This document shows, one piece after another, positions 10,706 through 22,058 of a DNA stretch of 64,000 bases. Each line of letters starts with the position of its first letter. Position 1 is the stretch's first letter. Under the pieces are notes generated by a model. The model had not been told where the DNA came from. It saw only the letters and a program-made list of their open reading frames with translations, and searched no databases. Position numbers and translations under genes: made by a program. This DNA is from Sipunculus nudus (taxonomy: Eukaryota; Annelida; Sipuncula; Golfingiida; Sipunculidae): assembly GCA_026874595.1 (NCBI GenBank), contig CM049318.1, positions 35,173,956 to 35,237,955 on the forward strand, written 5' to 3'.

Positions 10706-11835
10706 GTATATATATTTATATATACAAAGAAACAAACTGCTTGGGAACAAGAGAAACAGGCATCAGCGACCTTCGTTAGCTGATGGATGTTTAATACCTG
10801 CAACAACATGCAGCGGCCTTCTAACATGGAGATTATCTTATATGACTTTGTGGAAGATACCTGACGGTCTTTGCAGAAAGTATCACAAACATGCAACTGG
10901 GAAATAAATCGACTTTTTTTATGTTAAATGTAAAGAATTATGTAGTGTGTGCTGAGAAGGACACTCTCACGGTGCTAATGCCGATCGTTACCAGATTCGT
11001 TTACTACATTATAACAACTGGAGGAGAGCGTGTCAGAACTGTAACATTGCTGCATTATGGGAAGAACCAATACCACCTGTATTTTGCACCGCGTGCCGGT
11101 CAACACAACAACTACAGAAGAACCTATAACACCCTAAACAATTTGGCTTGGAAGGAGAAGCAAAAAGGCCTACACGCGAAAGGGGATGGAAGAACAATCA
11201 CTGTGACTGGCAGACAGTTGGATTCAGTGAAGCAACAAAGGATAAACAGTGAACCAACATGGAAGGTAGCTGTGAGATGGACAAGGTACAGGCTGTAAGA
11301 GACCCGGAGGACCTGAGCTATGCCAACACGCCCTCAGAAGAAAAACTGCCAATGTCTCATGCGTTCCGTTGTATTCGTATCCAACAATACCAAGATATCT
11401 GAGAACGGAACAGATATTATCGCTTACGAGAGAAGCAGATGAAAGGAACAACAGCAGCAACAACATCGTTAGCGATTCACATACATGAGGGAGTAAACAA
11501 AACACATAATAGTTTTTTTTGTATCAAACATGTCCAGGGAGGAAACCTGGAAAACACAAGGAAGAAACACAGTTCAAGGGAAGGTTGGGCGAAAGAGACA
11601 ATGGGAAAGAAAACAAAGAGGCACAGGTGTGTGTCCAGACAAGTAGGATCATAAAAAACGGAGACGCTTTCTATCAACTCGTTAAGCGGCGGTGAAATGT
11701 GAGAGGAAATGCAGTTTGAACTTTGCAATTGGTATTTTCTATTAACATCAGGATATATATATATTTATATACATGAACATATTTATATATACATACTTTA
11801 CATAAGCATATATACACAGTTGTATTTGGTAATAA

Positions 11836-11890
11836 TTTAACTAGAGTTGTCCGGAATATCGAGTTTTTAACATAACGAGTTTCCACCGTA
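11836..11890. mobile_element. Possible pogo/Tigger-like transposon end
   Basis: The segment ends in GAGTTTCCACCGTA. Read on the minus strand it starts TA-CGGTGGAAACTCGTTATG, close to the CAGTGGAAACTCGTTAT-type terminal repeats of pogo/Tigger elements inserted at TA dinucleotides. No transposase frame is seen next to it, so this would be a remnant or a short non-autonomous copy. Family call is from memory of terminal-repeat style, not a search. Confidence 0.35.
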
Positions 11891-13167
11891 TTATATTTGT
11901 GTATATATATAAAAGAAATCGATACATAAAGTATCGAGTGACTGTAATACCGGAACCGATTATCCTATTCCCAATACCGATAAAAGCATCCTTTGTAAAT
12001 TAAAGGAAATAACACCAGCAAGAAATAAGCCACAGGACAGTGACGATTATGTGACATAATCATCCAGTGAAGAAGACGTAGAAGGGTAAAGGATGAATTA
12101 CAATGTTGCGGGGAGGCAGAAGACAAAAAACACTAGTGCCGACGGAATATGATCAACTGGCTTCATGAAACGATTTTTAGTTGGTTTCAGGAGCTCTCAT
12201 CGAAAACCTAGTACTTGATGAAGTCTCGATAAGTGGGATGGAGAATACAATAACCAGCCTTTGAGAACTGGACATTTATTGGAAGCATATATGGAACACC
12301 GTGTCAGTCGAATAGAAGATGGATTAAAAAGGACTTACGAAATCCTGCGACACACATTGACAAACATAGGAGAAAAACCATCAAAGTGCGGATCATAAGG
12401 GGAGACAGAAAAGAAAAGTCAAACCACACGTGCAGTTACGACAACCGTTCGGTAATCGACAATTACTGTCGGTTTATATTGAGAAGGGGACCTTTTCACA
12501 TATCGTCATCTTGAGAAGGGATATTCCTCATAGCGTCAACATCCAAGGCAAAACAGAAAAGGAAGACCGGCTCGTCCCTAAAATCAATCTATATTGAGAG
12601 TGAGACCAAGAACATACACAGCATGACATTTAAAAAAATACTCTGAGCAAAATAATGTTGCGATTAGTTAAGGTCATCGCAGAGTCCAACCTGCAGTACC
12701 ATGGGAGAAATTGTAAGTATAATCAAACAAATCAGTACACACGACCCGGTAAATCATACGAACGATATCACGACCCAACATGCAGGACGCTAACAATGAA
12801 AAAGTGTTACGTGGGGTAAGTAAAATAAGGCAACAAATTGCAAGTACCATAACTGAAACAGAAGAAACCAACTGTCCGGGACATTGCCTTAAAAAATAAA
12901 AAGAATATGAAACCGAACTGGGGAGAAAGGGAACGTACCAACAATCGCTTTGTTTATATACGTCATTGAAGAGATCGAGAAGTGCAAGCAGATCAGAACA
13001 CTAACACAGAACCAGAAACTGTCATAACATTAAGTGTAGGTAAGAAACGTCGTCTGTAAGAGGTGGGAAAATCGGGAACAATAACAGGGGATACACATTA
13101 TACAATGTCGCAAATAAAGATGTGAGGATCACTAACCCTCACACAAGAAAACAATATATATATTCAG

Positions 13168-13390
13168 GGCTCGACATTAACTTTTGAAAGTATTTGCCTG
13201 ACCGGGTAAGTAACATCTAGCTATTACTTGCCCTACATGAATGTTTACTTGCCTTACAAATATGAATGATTGTATCGAAAAACACAAAGACGTTTTTGCA
13301 TGCCTTAGGTAAAGTTTTTCTGTTGGACCGATTGGTCCAGTCGGGCAAGTAGGAGGGGACTTCTAGTTGCCTTACCACTATTTTAGGAAC
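13168..13390. repeat. Interspersed-repeat-like fragment (TTACTTGCC motifs)
   Basis: Begins with GGGCTCGACATTAACTTT, followed by repeated TTGCC/GGCAAGTA words in both orientations (13193, 13227, 13249, 13342, 13370). This word pattern resembles interspersed elements I recall from several marine animal genomes. No coding capacity. Confidence 0.35.
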
Positions 13391-13919
13391 GTTTACTGTC
13401 CCCGTGCAAGCGGTTAACCGTAAATGGCGAGCACTGAGATATGACATGTGTGTGTGTGTATATATATAGATATATATAAATATGTGTGTGTGTGTGTGTG
13501 TAATATACAAATGCCTAGGAGGTATGTTTGCAATAGTAAGATCAAATCGACAAGAGGAACATGTGGAGAAACTGGCTAAAGATGACCTGTAAGTAAATGC
13601 CTTGGGAATCTACAGGTAAGGCGTCACACAAGGAACAATCCATCTATACGTGTAAAAAATGTATATGGATATCATTGACCCTATGAAAGGATATGAAGAA
13701 ACAAGAGTGGATGGAAGAGGAATTTAACAAGAGAAAACCCAACAAGAGGTAAGAGGAAGGAATGTCAAACAGGCAACATAACGTGAAGTCGGAGAACGAT
13801 GTACGGTACGTCATATCACGATAACGCATCCTGATGAAAGCCCGTAACATATATGATCTGTAGATATATATATATATTGTATCTATATGTACAGTTATTT
13901 ACACTTTTACACTTAACAC

Positions 13920-14012
13920 ACAATTATTTCCTATGTGTCGGGACAAGAAAATGGTCGTAATGGTTCAATTACGTAATTGCGGGATGGTTACAAGACGGAG
14001 TTCCACTGTATA
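13920..14012. mobile_element. Possible pogo/Tigger-like transposon end
   Basis: Contains GGGACAAGAAAATGGTCGTA and ends GACGGAGTTCCACTGTA; reversed, it starts TA-CAGTGGAACTCCG. Both the terminal CAGTGGAAC and the inner GGACAAGAAAATGG-type block fit pogo/Tigger 3' ends. It has the same orientation as the end at 11836-11890, so the two are probably separate remnants rather than the ends of one element. Confidence 0.35.
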
Positions 14013-14970
14013 TATGTATATATATATATATAAATGTGCATGTCTCTATGAACTGCTGGCATGTTTCATCGCACAAGGGAATGGACAGAGCTACAGGTAA
14101 GTATCGTAAGAGGTGTGACAGTAGATCAGCAGATATTTAAAACATTACTGACAAATACTTAGATACCAGTTATCAGCAAAAAAAAACAAGTTTTAGGATT
14201 ATGACGAAATAAAACGGTAAGTATGAGAATATCACGACCATACATACAGGTCGCTTACAAGAAATAACATAAGATTACATGCCACGCTTTACATGATATG
14301 CCAATAAGGAACTCTCTGTACCAAAAACTATAGTTCTACCATATAAATATCTGATTAACAGAAAGGGTGCATATACGGTAGTGTTTTACTGAACACATTT
14401 GTGTTCCTTCATTAAATTAGAAATATTAACCTATATCACAAAACTAACATACTGATATCGATACTTTATCAATTTTTGTAAACAGGTAATTCAACAAGGA
14501 CAAGTATACACAGTCGACACAAAAATATGTTATAATACAGAAAGAATGTTATACTTCGAGCATTAAAGTATATACAAAAAAGTATATCCGCTATAATACA
14601 AACATATGGATATACAACATGAGATCTGATATCGATCGCAATGATATAGCGGATGCGTGTGATATGGATACTTGCATATATATACATATGTATATATATA
14701 TATATTATATATCTATATATGTGTGTGAGAGTGTGTGTATGTGTGTGTGTTATGGATTAGTGTTTTATTTGAATACTGTCGTCATGCTAGAACAAATAAC
14801 AAAAAATGCAGCGTATAGCTGTAGCACTATCACATTGCATACAGACACCAGGAGAGTCATAAATGGTTCTGCATCAGGATGAGGAAGTCTGTATCACATC
14901 TTTTGGCTGGAGATCACATCATCGAACGTCATCAAACCGTCAGCGAAGTGTCCTTAGGCCATCATGCATC

Positions 14971-15074
14971 AGAGCGATGTGGTCATCATGGCCGTGTCAG
15001 AGCGATGTGGTTATCATGGCCGTGTCCGAGCGATGTGGTTATCATCACCGTGTCCGAGCGATGTGGTAGTCATG
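14971..15074. repeat. 28-bp tandem repeat, about 3.7 copies
   Basis: Three full units start at 14971, 14999 and 15027 and a partial one at 15055. They share GAGCGATGTGG and a CCGTGTC end. A period of 28 is not a multiple of 3, so the two short frames that cross it (14863-15069, 14879-15100) read different peptides from each unit and are unlikely to be genes. Confidence 0.8.
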
Positions 15075-15724
15075 TAACAGATTCTTTACGTGGCACATAA
15101 CATCTGTTTTATGTAAAGATTTTCACCAAATGAATATCTTCTGGTTTGTTGTATAATTATGAACAGTCCGCTGAACAGTGGCATATTACATATTCCATAT
15201 AATTGTACCTGTCTGGTTCTTCACTGTTTCACAACAAAACAGATATCTACCGGGTCTATTGTCAGTAAACAATCTTACAGGAAGGCGCCGTATATATCCA
15301 ACAATTCCTGAAAGGGCAGTCTTTATAGTCTATTTCACATCTGGCACTATACTGTTATCACAGAAACAGACACCGGTTAAATGTTCGTTGTATTATCAGA
15401 TGATACCAGAATTCAAACAATAACGTCTCAAATCACAGTTTGCAGCACATTTAGATACGACTGTTAAGTTAATGCGTTCAACTCACCATACCATTTATGG
15501 CACAAGCTCTTAACTGAAAGTCCATCCAGCCAGCCAGTTCCAAAAGTATACTGATATTTTTGACGTGTTGTCTGTACCAAATTCAAATCGTAATGTGGAG
15601 AGCACCCTCAGACAACTCGCATTTGTCAAATCTTGACGTGGCAGGAAACACACAGCTGCTTACATCAGACGACAAATTTAATCTGACCACGGGTGAAATG
15701 AGCAGTAACATTCATACTGATCAT

Positions 15725-16260
15725 GTTGGGTTTTCTTCAGGACGGGAGATCATTGGAGAGAAATATGTGAGCACATATTGGAGTCTGCAGATCAGTAGTT
15801 GTGTGATATAAATCAAAATAATGTTTACATACCACTCAAACGATATCCCATTCGACTGAGGTTACGGCAATTGCACAAACCCACGTATGTTTATAAGATA
15901 AAGACAGACACACTGTTTTGCACCATTGTTCCCCACCTTAAATAATGCACACGTCACCCAGTTCTGAACGCAGAGGGAAACGGGTCATTAATCCGCAAGA
16001 AATATTTCACTGAGATAGCTGTTTTCTTCACGCAGGGAGATCATTGGAAAATAAATGTAAGCACGCCTATATATGTTTACAGATGAATTGTGGTATACCA
16101 TAAACAAGGCATATTAGCAAAACCATATCATATGATATCAGAAGTGACTGAGATCACACGAAATGCGCAAATACGCCTTGGTGTATGAGACCAAGACGGA
16201 TACATAGTTTTGCACCAAGACACCCCCTGTGAAATAATGCACACGAAGTCTGCAGGAACT
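15725..16260 (+). repeat. Diverged tandem duplication of an exon-like module
   Basis: Two copies of about 270-300 bases, at about 15725-15960 and 16020-16260. Both contain GGGAGATCATTGG near the start, TTTTGCACCA in the middle and AAATAATGCACACG near the end. In each copy the GATCATTGG block sits between an acceptor-like TTCTTC...CAG and a donor-like GTGAGC or GTAAGC, so the duplicated unit resembles a very short exon with its flanking intron sequence. Confidence 0.5.
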
Positions 16261-16975
16261 CCGGATGTGACCAGAGGAATACAGGGTTCGGTGACTGTTT
16301 TCAAATACAGTAGTCCAGATGACGCTGTGTTATAAACAACTAGGTGTCTTCGTGTATAAACCAGATTACCCCCTTAAATGTATCATTGGCCACGTTTATT
16401 AGTTTATAATACCTTTTCCATATACTGACAATATGATGAACACTGAAGATAGTTGTTTAATGATCACACATCACCTACATCATGAATGTGACGTGTTGTA
16501 TCGAATCGGAAAATGCATGTACGATATCTGAACACACGATCTGACTTTATTGTGACTCGTGTCATGTGATGACTGTATGTTTTTGTAAGGGAATATCATG
16601 AAACAATGAATCGCGCAGCGTTTCCCAGATATGTTATACATCGCTGTCTGTGCAAACACGAGTACTGATTTAATGTATTTATTGTTGATCATACACATAT
16701 ACTTACTGTTGCTAAAAGCTAAAACATGGCTATCAATACAAATATAACAGAAGTCATACATCACGGTCCATTTTGATTGCATTACTCGTCACAGATATTC
16801 GAACACCCCCCCCCCCCCTCCCCATCCCCATACGATTACTCAATGAAAGAGCGTTCGAACTCTGCTGTGTGTTGTCCCCATCGAACCCACACGTTCGGTA
16901 CACAGATAGCATGGAAAACCACGTCCAACATACCTGTTCCAACAAGTGAAATAAACGGTATACTGATGGATTTAC

Positions 16976-17224
16976 ATGAGGATATTTTGTATAGTTTATG
17001 AGGATATTCGTATGGACAAAATGCCTCAACATAAATGTGTTTTTTCGAATATTTGCCCTGGCGGGTACAAGAAATATCAGCTATACTGTAAGCACGTGGT
17101 GTGTTTGCACTGTGTCGTGACACATTTTCTCCCGTACGGACTGGAGGAAGCAAACAATCTGACCCGTCTGAAATATATATGCAGGTTGATCCGGTGCCCG
17201 AAATGTCGACGGAAGAAATTGTGA
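16976..17224 (+). CDS. Small RING-finger-like protein, 82 aa
   Basis: The frame starts at ATG 16976; a second Met at 17012 (MDKMPQ) is an alternative start. Residues about 20-80 carry a RING-type pattern: CVFSNIC, then YCKHVVCLHC (C-x-H-x2-C-x2-C), then CPKC near the C-terminus. The first cysteine pair is spaced five apart rather than two, which is unusual. The likely role is E3 ubiquitin ligase or adaptor in cytosol or nucleus, known for the family but not shown here. A consensus donor (GTGAGT) follows the stop within a dozen bases, so an alternatively spliced, longer product is possible. It is the first gene right of the ORF-poor region. Confidence 0.55.
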   Translation: MRIFCIVYEDIRMDKMPQHKCVFSNICPGGYKKYQLYCKHVVCLHCVVTHFLPYGLEEANNLTRLKYICRLIRCPKCRRKKL

Positions 17225-17968
17225 AATATAGGGTGAGTTAATCCTTTTCCTGTGTTACACATTTATTGCATGGACAGATTTATACACACAGTTAACTCAT
17301 AATACAGGTATTCATTCTACACATGCATCGCTTTGCATTACAAAACTATGACATGAGAAACACACAAGGTCATATGTTTGATCTTTATTTTATTTGTAAA
17401 ATATGATATTTGCAAAGCGTTTTTTTACTGATATATGTTACAAATATCATCGCTGAATTCACACTACACGTACGAGCGTGTATGTATCATAATAACAGTG
17501 TATGTCTTGACATATTACAGCAATATGAACACCATATATTTAAATACGATTGGTCCGAGCGTCAATCCGTATCAACAAATCTCTGGTTACACACTTAATT
17601 TAGTGTGTCTGTAGGTTTTTATATTATATTCTGTTACTTTCCGTGTAATATCAAACTTGATTCTATACATGCGCGATGTCTTGTTCTTCACCTGTTCCTT
17701 GTATCGTCACTTCGCAGGTGTTTATCTAACGTCCTTCTGGTAACTCCAAAATGTTGTCATCACATGCAGACTGTGACAATGCCTCCGCCTTTAGGTCGGC
17801 CTGAAACACATGCTTTCACCCAGTACATGACATGTGTACATTTTGTATCATAATTATGTAAAATATTGTGGTATGATGACAATGTAACACGTATCATCTA
17901 GCGTCCGTCTAATGACACAACTGGGTCATGTGATTTAATACAGGACGTCGTACTGATCGCTATTCTTT
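17225..17968. other. Intergenic region, no supported gene
   Basis: AT-rich. A GTGAGT donor lies at its left edge. Short plus-strand frames at 17410-17598 and 17605-17853 have no features. The 3' end of the 17969-18586 gene should be here, but no exact AATAAA was noticed beside its stop. Confidence 0.4.
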
Positions 17969-18586
17969 CTACACCCGTTGTCGTTGCACGCAAACGTGAT
18001 TCATAATCTGTTTATGGAATCTCAGCAGATGGTCCGGCCTGAACCGTAAGATCTTTTCGGAATCCCAGTAACATCCAAAGCACGTACAGTTCCCAATAAA
18101 CATGAAATATTTGACGGGCTCAGTTGTTAGTGACTCGCCGTTTGCTAAGAGGTTTCCCACAACATCCCCGGGATCGACATGCTCTGCTGGCCAATATTTC
18201 GATATCACGACAGTAGAATGTATGACAAAACCGATCATACCGGGCCACTCGAATAATATCTTCACGGCGCATGGTGTATGACCAGGTCCCTTATGGAGCG
18301 CTGCGTGCTCCATATATTTCGATGTGATGACACCACACAGTTTACAACGCAATATCGGGTCGCTGTCGTAGGAGTCGATCACACAGTGTTTAGAGGCGCA
18401 ACAGCTGATTCGAGACGCCGTAAGCAGGGTTGTACACTGTTGACAATCGCCGTTGTTTCTATACATCTCGATCAAACGTTGGTACAGTTCAGTAGGTAGC
18501 AGCCAAAAGAATGTATGCGGTATATACCGCGACGTTAACCACCGCGTGCATATGTCGAACAAAGTACCTGGTTGTTTCCGTTCCAT
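17969..18586 (-). CDS. Hypothetical Cys/His protein with SOCS-box-like N-terminus, 205 aa
   Basis: True ATG at 18586. Residues about 8-42 (TLFDICTRWL ... LLPTELYQRLIEMY) follow the pattern L-x2-IC-x3-L then LP-x2-L expected of a SOCS/BC box that binds Elongin B/C; this is a pattern guess. Residues 48-100 hold CxxC pairs (CQQC, CKLC) with downstream His residues (HAALHKGPGH), a probable zinc-binding module. The C-terminal half has Cys-rich CTCFGCYW. A TATAAAGG box lies about 65 bases upstream (near 18651). If the box is real, the protein would recruit a cullin ligase to a target bound by the rest. It neighbours the IAP gene. Confidence 0.6.
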   Translation of the reverse strand: MERKQPGTLFDICTRWLTSRYIPHTFFWLLPTELYQRLIEMYRNNGDCQQCTTLLTASRISCCASKHCVIDSYDSDPILRCKLCGVITSKYMEHAALHKGPGHTPCAVKILFEWPGMIGFVIHSTVVISKYWPAEHVDPGDVVGNLLANGESLTTEPVKYFMFIGNCTCFGCYWDSEKILRFRPDHLLRFHKQIMNHVCVQRQRV

Positions 18587-18906
18587 GATATCACACCCCG
18601 ATTCGGTCGTATACCAGACACGTACTACAGGATAGTGCTATGTGCACAGACCTTTATATGTTGCAGGCCAACATTAACTCGAACGAGTTATGGCTGGTAC
18701 AGCGGACTTGTATCAACATTTTTTCAGGCGCTCCGTCATTTAAATGTGTCATACTGTCCGCACTGTCGTATACTAAACCGAAACCATTCCATCATCGCAT
18801 ATTCTTTGGTTATTAGTACCACGGACGCCTTCGGACAATAACGCGCTGACTATTCGCGAACAGATGTCTGGGAATTTCGATCATCTGCTTGTAAAAAAAC
18901 ACACGT

Positions 18907-21470
18907 TCAGGATAAGAAAAATTTTATTGTGCCTCGGATAAGTTTCCGGCATGTCGGGCAATTCCTAATGTCTGATGCACAACCCATACATGATACAATA
19001 TGTCCGCATGGCAAGAAAATGATTTGACGAATTTGGTCCAAACAGATTACACACATAGTCTTGTCTTGTAACAACTGCTTTTCTTGTATCAGGGCATCCA
19101 CATCTGAAATTAACAACACACGAACTGATTGTCATGCAAAGCGATGTATACCTTAAATAACCGTTATGTAATCATAGAAATCAGCATACGACTGTAATCT
19201 ACAACGTTATATTACGGACACCGATCTATATTTGTTACGTATACATACTACAGCAAATACAATGCTTTGTTCACTGTCATTCAAATGAGGACGTAATTGC
19301 CATTGTGTGTGTGTGTGTGTGTAATGAAATGACCGTATCGTTGAATTGACCAAATGATTACTTTTTTTGTTTGTAGGTCCACCGTCACTCCCGTTTGACT
19401 GCTGCATTTCGCCAACGAGCGGTTTCTCTTCCGCTTCACGTGCGGCTGGAGTGCTGGCAGCAGATGTTTCATATGAATCCATCACAGCAGCTAGTAAACA
19501 TTCAGCGGATTCAAACGCCTGCCCTGTCGTACGTAGCTTGTTTTCTATGACGGACGCCACTCTGTCACGGGGAATCCCCGTTTTGAGGACTAACTGGACT
19601 CTGTCCGTGCTCATTTGTGCCGCCAGGTGTCGGGGGTCGTACTCTGATGTCGGCCATTTGAAACAGCACACAATATATGATAATATATGTGAATGAGTCC
19701 GAACGACGTGTTGAATATCAATACGTTTCTGAGAATATTTATAATGTGGACAATGAAGCTACACCTCACAAATTATTACCAGTATGAATATGCATGATAT
19801 CAACACAGAATATCAATGGCTCCGATCTCACTTGCCAAACAACGTATCTCAACAGTATAACGGCTTGGGTATTATGGCTCTGATCAGAAAGAGTCCTAAA
19901 ATCTAGCCGAGACGTATTAATGACTATATGAAACATTTGATATGTATGTGAAAGTGAAACGGAAAATAAGTTTTTCATCACATGACTGGACAGCTCTTGC
20001 ATAAAAATATCAGTCATTGTGTGAATATACTGACATGACATAAGTCCTGAACAGAAATATAACGTAATGTTACATATTTGGCATATATTATATATATGTT
20101 CTGACCTTAGAAACTCAAGTACAACATTAACAGCAAAACCACATACCTGATCGTTCGGGCGTTTCGCTCCTGCTTTCTAAGTAATGTTTGGTCCTAACTT
20201 TGGCGTTGGTACCCTGTAACAGATTCATAATATGTTTGTGTACACACGTCATCACGAATATTTCCTTATATAGTGATACAAAGTGGTTTCGTATGTTCAT
20301 ATCTTAAACAAAACGCATTACTGAATATATTGTATTGACTGTCGTTAAAGGATAATGCGTGTCTGATGCTTTTTCTGTGTGATCATGTAAAATGTGTGTG
20401 ATAAGTAAAGAATAATCACCAATGTCTCGCTTTTAACCATAGTTGCATTTCTGTTTGCCTCGTGAATGAATTCAGGTCCTTTGGACTGCATAACAAAACC
20501 ACATTTTGGGAACCAACGTGCATGCTCAGCCCATGGTTCATCTCCCGGTTCCCAGGCACGAAGCCCTCCATCACAGTAAAAACACCGGCAACAATCATGT
20601 TCACCTGCAACACAAAATACGTATCATCTGTTATGAACATAAATGCGTATCACATTAATTAATACATACCACTGTAATCAGTGACCGAAGTATTATCTTC
20701 TGTTGCAAAAAAAAAAGAATCAATACGCGTCTCATAATTATTCATCTGAAATTGTTTCTTGGTCATGTGGCAAACAATATACAGTTATCGTCTCACAGCC
20801 TGCAAATGCAGGATAGAACCGTTTCCAATGACTGATGCGATATCTACAGACATATTATATTTTATACGAGATGATATACTCCGTTGGTCGGACTTACAAG
20901 AACGAACTAAAACAATCAAACACGTTTATTTAGGTGAAAGAAATGGTGTCGTTTTTCTAACTACAAATGTAGCGAGCATGTATTACCTGTGTAGTAAAAC
21001 CCGGCTTCGGCCAGTGATTCGGGAGTCTGTTCTTTACCCACTGGCCATTCACGGAACGTCGCTAGTCTGTTTTGCTCTGTAGCCAGTCTTGGCCTTCGAG
21101 GTCTCTTTGTAATTATGCCCAACCGTTCCTTCAGGATATCCTTGTAGAAAGACGTTCCTCCAGTTTTGTTTGCAAGGATCGGGCTATTGTCGTCAGGAAG
21201 TGGTACGTTATTCGTTGGTTCCCCGCGAACAAACGCACACCGGTCTCCGTAATACCGGAAATGTTCCTCGTCTGGATCATCCCCTGTCTCCCAACCCATC
21301 ATAGCACCTTGACAGAAGGCACATTTTACTTTATCACGTGGTCCGACAAAGTATAAACCCGCCGCCGACATCAGCCTCGGCTCGATCAAGTCCCTTTTCG
21401 GCCATTGACGGTAGCTATCCAGTCTGTTTTTTTCAATCCACATCGCCGAAGCCGATAGCCGTTCGCCCAT
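18907..21470 (-). CDS. Five-exon inhibitor of apoptosis protein (BIR-BIR-UBA-RING), 404 aa
   Basis: Exons on the minus strand: 21470-20987, 20604-20420, 20213-20147, 19643-19362, 19103-18907. All introns are GT-AG, phases agree and the total is 1215 bases (405 codons including stop). Exon 1 carries BIR1 (CAFC ... EEH ... DRC zinc ligands) and the first half of BIR2. Exon 2 completes BIR2 (CFYC ... AEH ... KC). Exon 4 encodes a UBA-like domain (about '[20 protein letters not shown]'). Exon 5 encodes a C-terminal RING (CVICLD ... PCGH ... CPTC). Cellular IAPs of this layout block caspases and ubiquitinate death-signalling partners in the cytosol. A TATAAAAA box is at 21541-21548; AATAAA overlaps the 3' end (18923-18928). 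Host-like introns are striking for a viral gene. Confidence 0.88.
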
Positions 21471-21540
21471 TTTGTCTATGAGCGTTTTCAGATGACTTTC
21501 ACTATATGCATTTTGGCCATACGAAATAGCTCTTTCTGGG

Positions 21541-21548
21541 TTTTTATA
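21541..21548 (-). promoter_or_regulatory. TATA box of the IAP gene
   Basis: TATAAAAA on the minus strand, about 70 bases before the ATG at 21470. The region 21471-22058 lies between divergent genes and has no gene of its own. Confidence 0.55.
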
Positions 21549-21911
21549 TTATGCAACGTCACTCTCGCAGTGCCCGCGTCCCTGCACTATCTGTTTCAAC
21601 CGATGCTGATGTGTATATAACTGTATCTGAAGTGGAGTATTAGTTCGGTCACATGACTACGGGTACAACGTCTTAACTCAGAGTACCACGTAGTCGTATG
21701 TTTACAGCAGCTCTTTGCAGATCAAACAAAGCAGACAGTAATGCATGTCGGACTCTATATATATAGGCCGCGTGCTGTTCCGCATAGGATCCTATTACAA
21801 ATACACTGTGAAACTGATACCACAATGTATTATCTTGGACGAAAGCTGACACACGTTATCTTGCGATACTACATCATATGCAAGATTCCGATGTCCCAGC
21901 ACCTGTACCGA

Positions 21912-21961
21912 CCAATCAGCAGGCAGTGAGTCATACCTGTCCTATCACAATATGTATAAAA
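21912..21961 (+). promoter_or_regulatory. CCAAT and TATA elements of the CARD gene at 22059
   Basis: CCAAT at 21912-21916 and TATAAAA at 21955-21961, about 100 bases before the ATG at 22059. Spacing is typical for an RNA polymerase II promoter. Confidence 0.55.
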
Positions 21962-22058
21962 TATTTGGCGTGTGCTTACCCTCATTCAGTCACAACCGCA
22001 CTCCCACAACGTGGCACCTCACGACTGACTGGTGTCTACCGCTGATTGCGAGGACAGG

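Larger units (their letters stand above)
9957..14490 (+). other. ORF-poor region dense in splice-donor-like motifs
   Basis: No convincing protein gene on either strand over 4.5 kb. On the plus strand, GTAAGT-type donors recur, for example near 10142, 10558, 12711, 12817, 13205, 13589, 14097 and 14217. Related GTGAGT, GTAAGC and GTAAGA sites lie near 9959, 10031, 10270, 10323, 13039 and 13747. TA microsatellites occur at about 10672-10730. It could be intronic or long non-coding transcript sequence, or simply purine- and AT-rich host DNA. Two transposon ends and a repeat fragment inside are listed separately. Confidence 0.4.

Noticed and set aside
10891-11298. 135-codon plus-strand frame in the ORF-poor region
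   Set aside because: Single isolated frame, no recognised motif, poor promoter context, AT-rich surroundings. It could be an exon but cannot be supported.
14971-15074. 28-bp repeats considered as a CRISPR array
   Set aside because: Units are directly adjacent with no spacers, and the setting is eukaryotic.
19207-19671. 154-codon frame read as an independent gene
   Set aside because: It is exon 4 of the IAP gene plus flanking intron. It starts at a non-ATG codon and its second half is intronic.
20416-20640. 74-codon minus-strand frame
   Set aside because: Wrong-frame reading of IAP exon 2, which in the correct frame completes BIR2.
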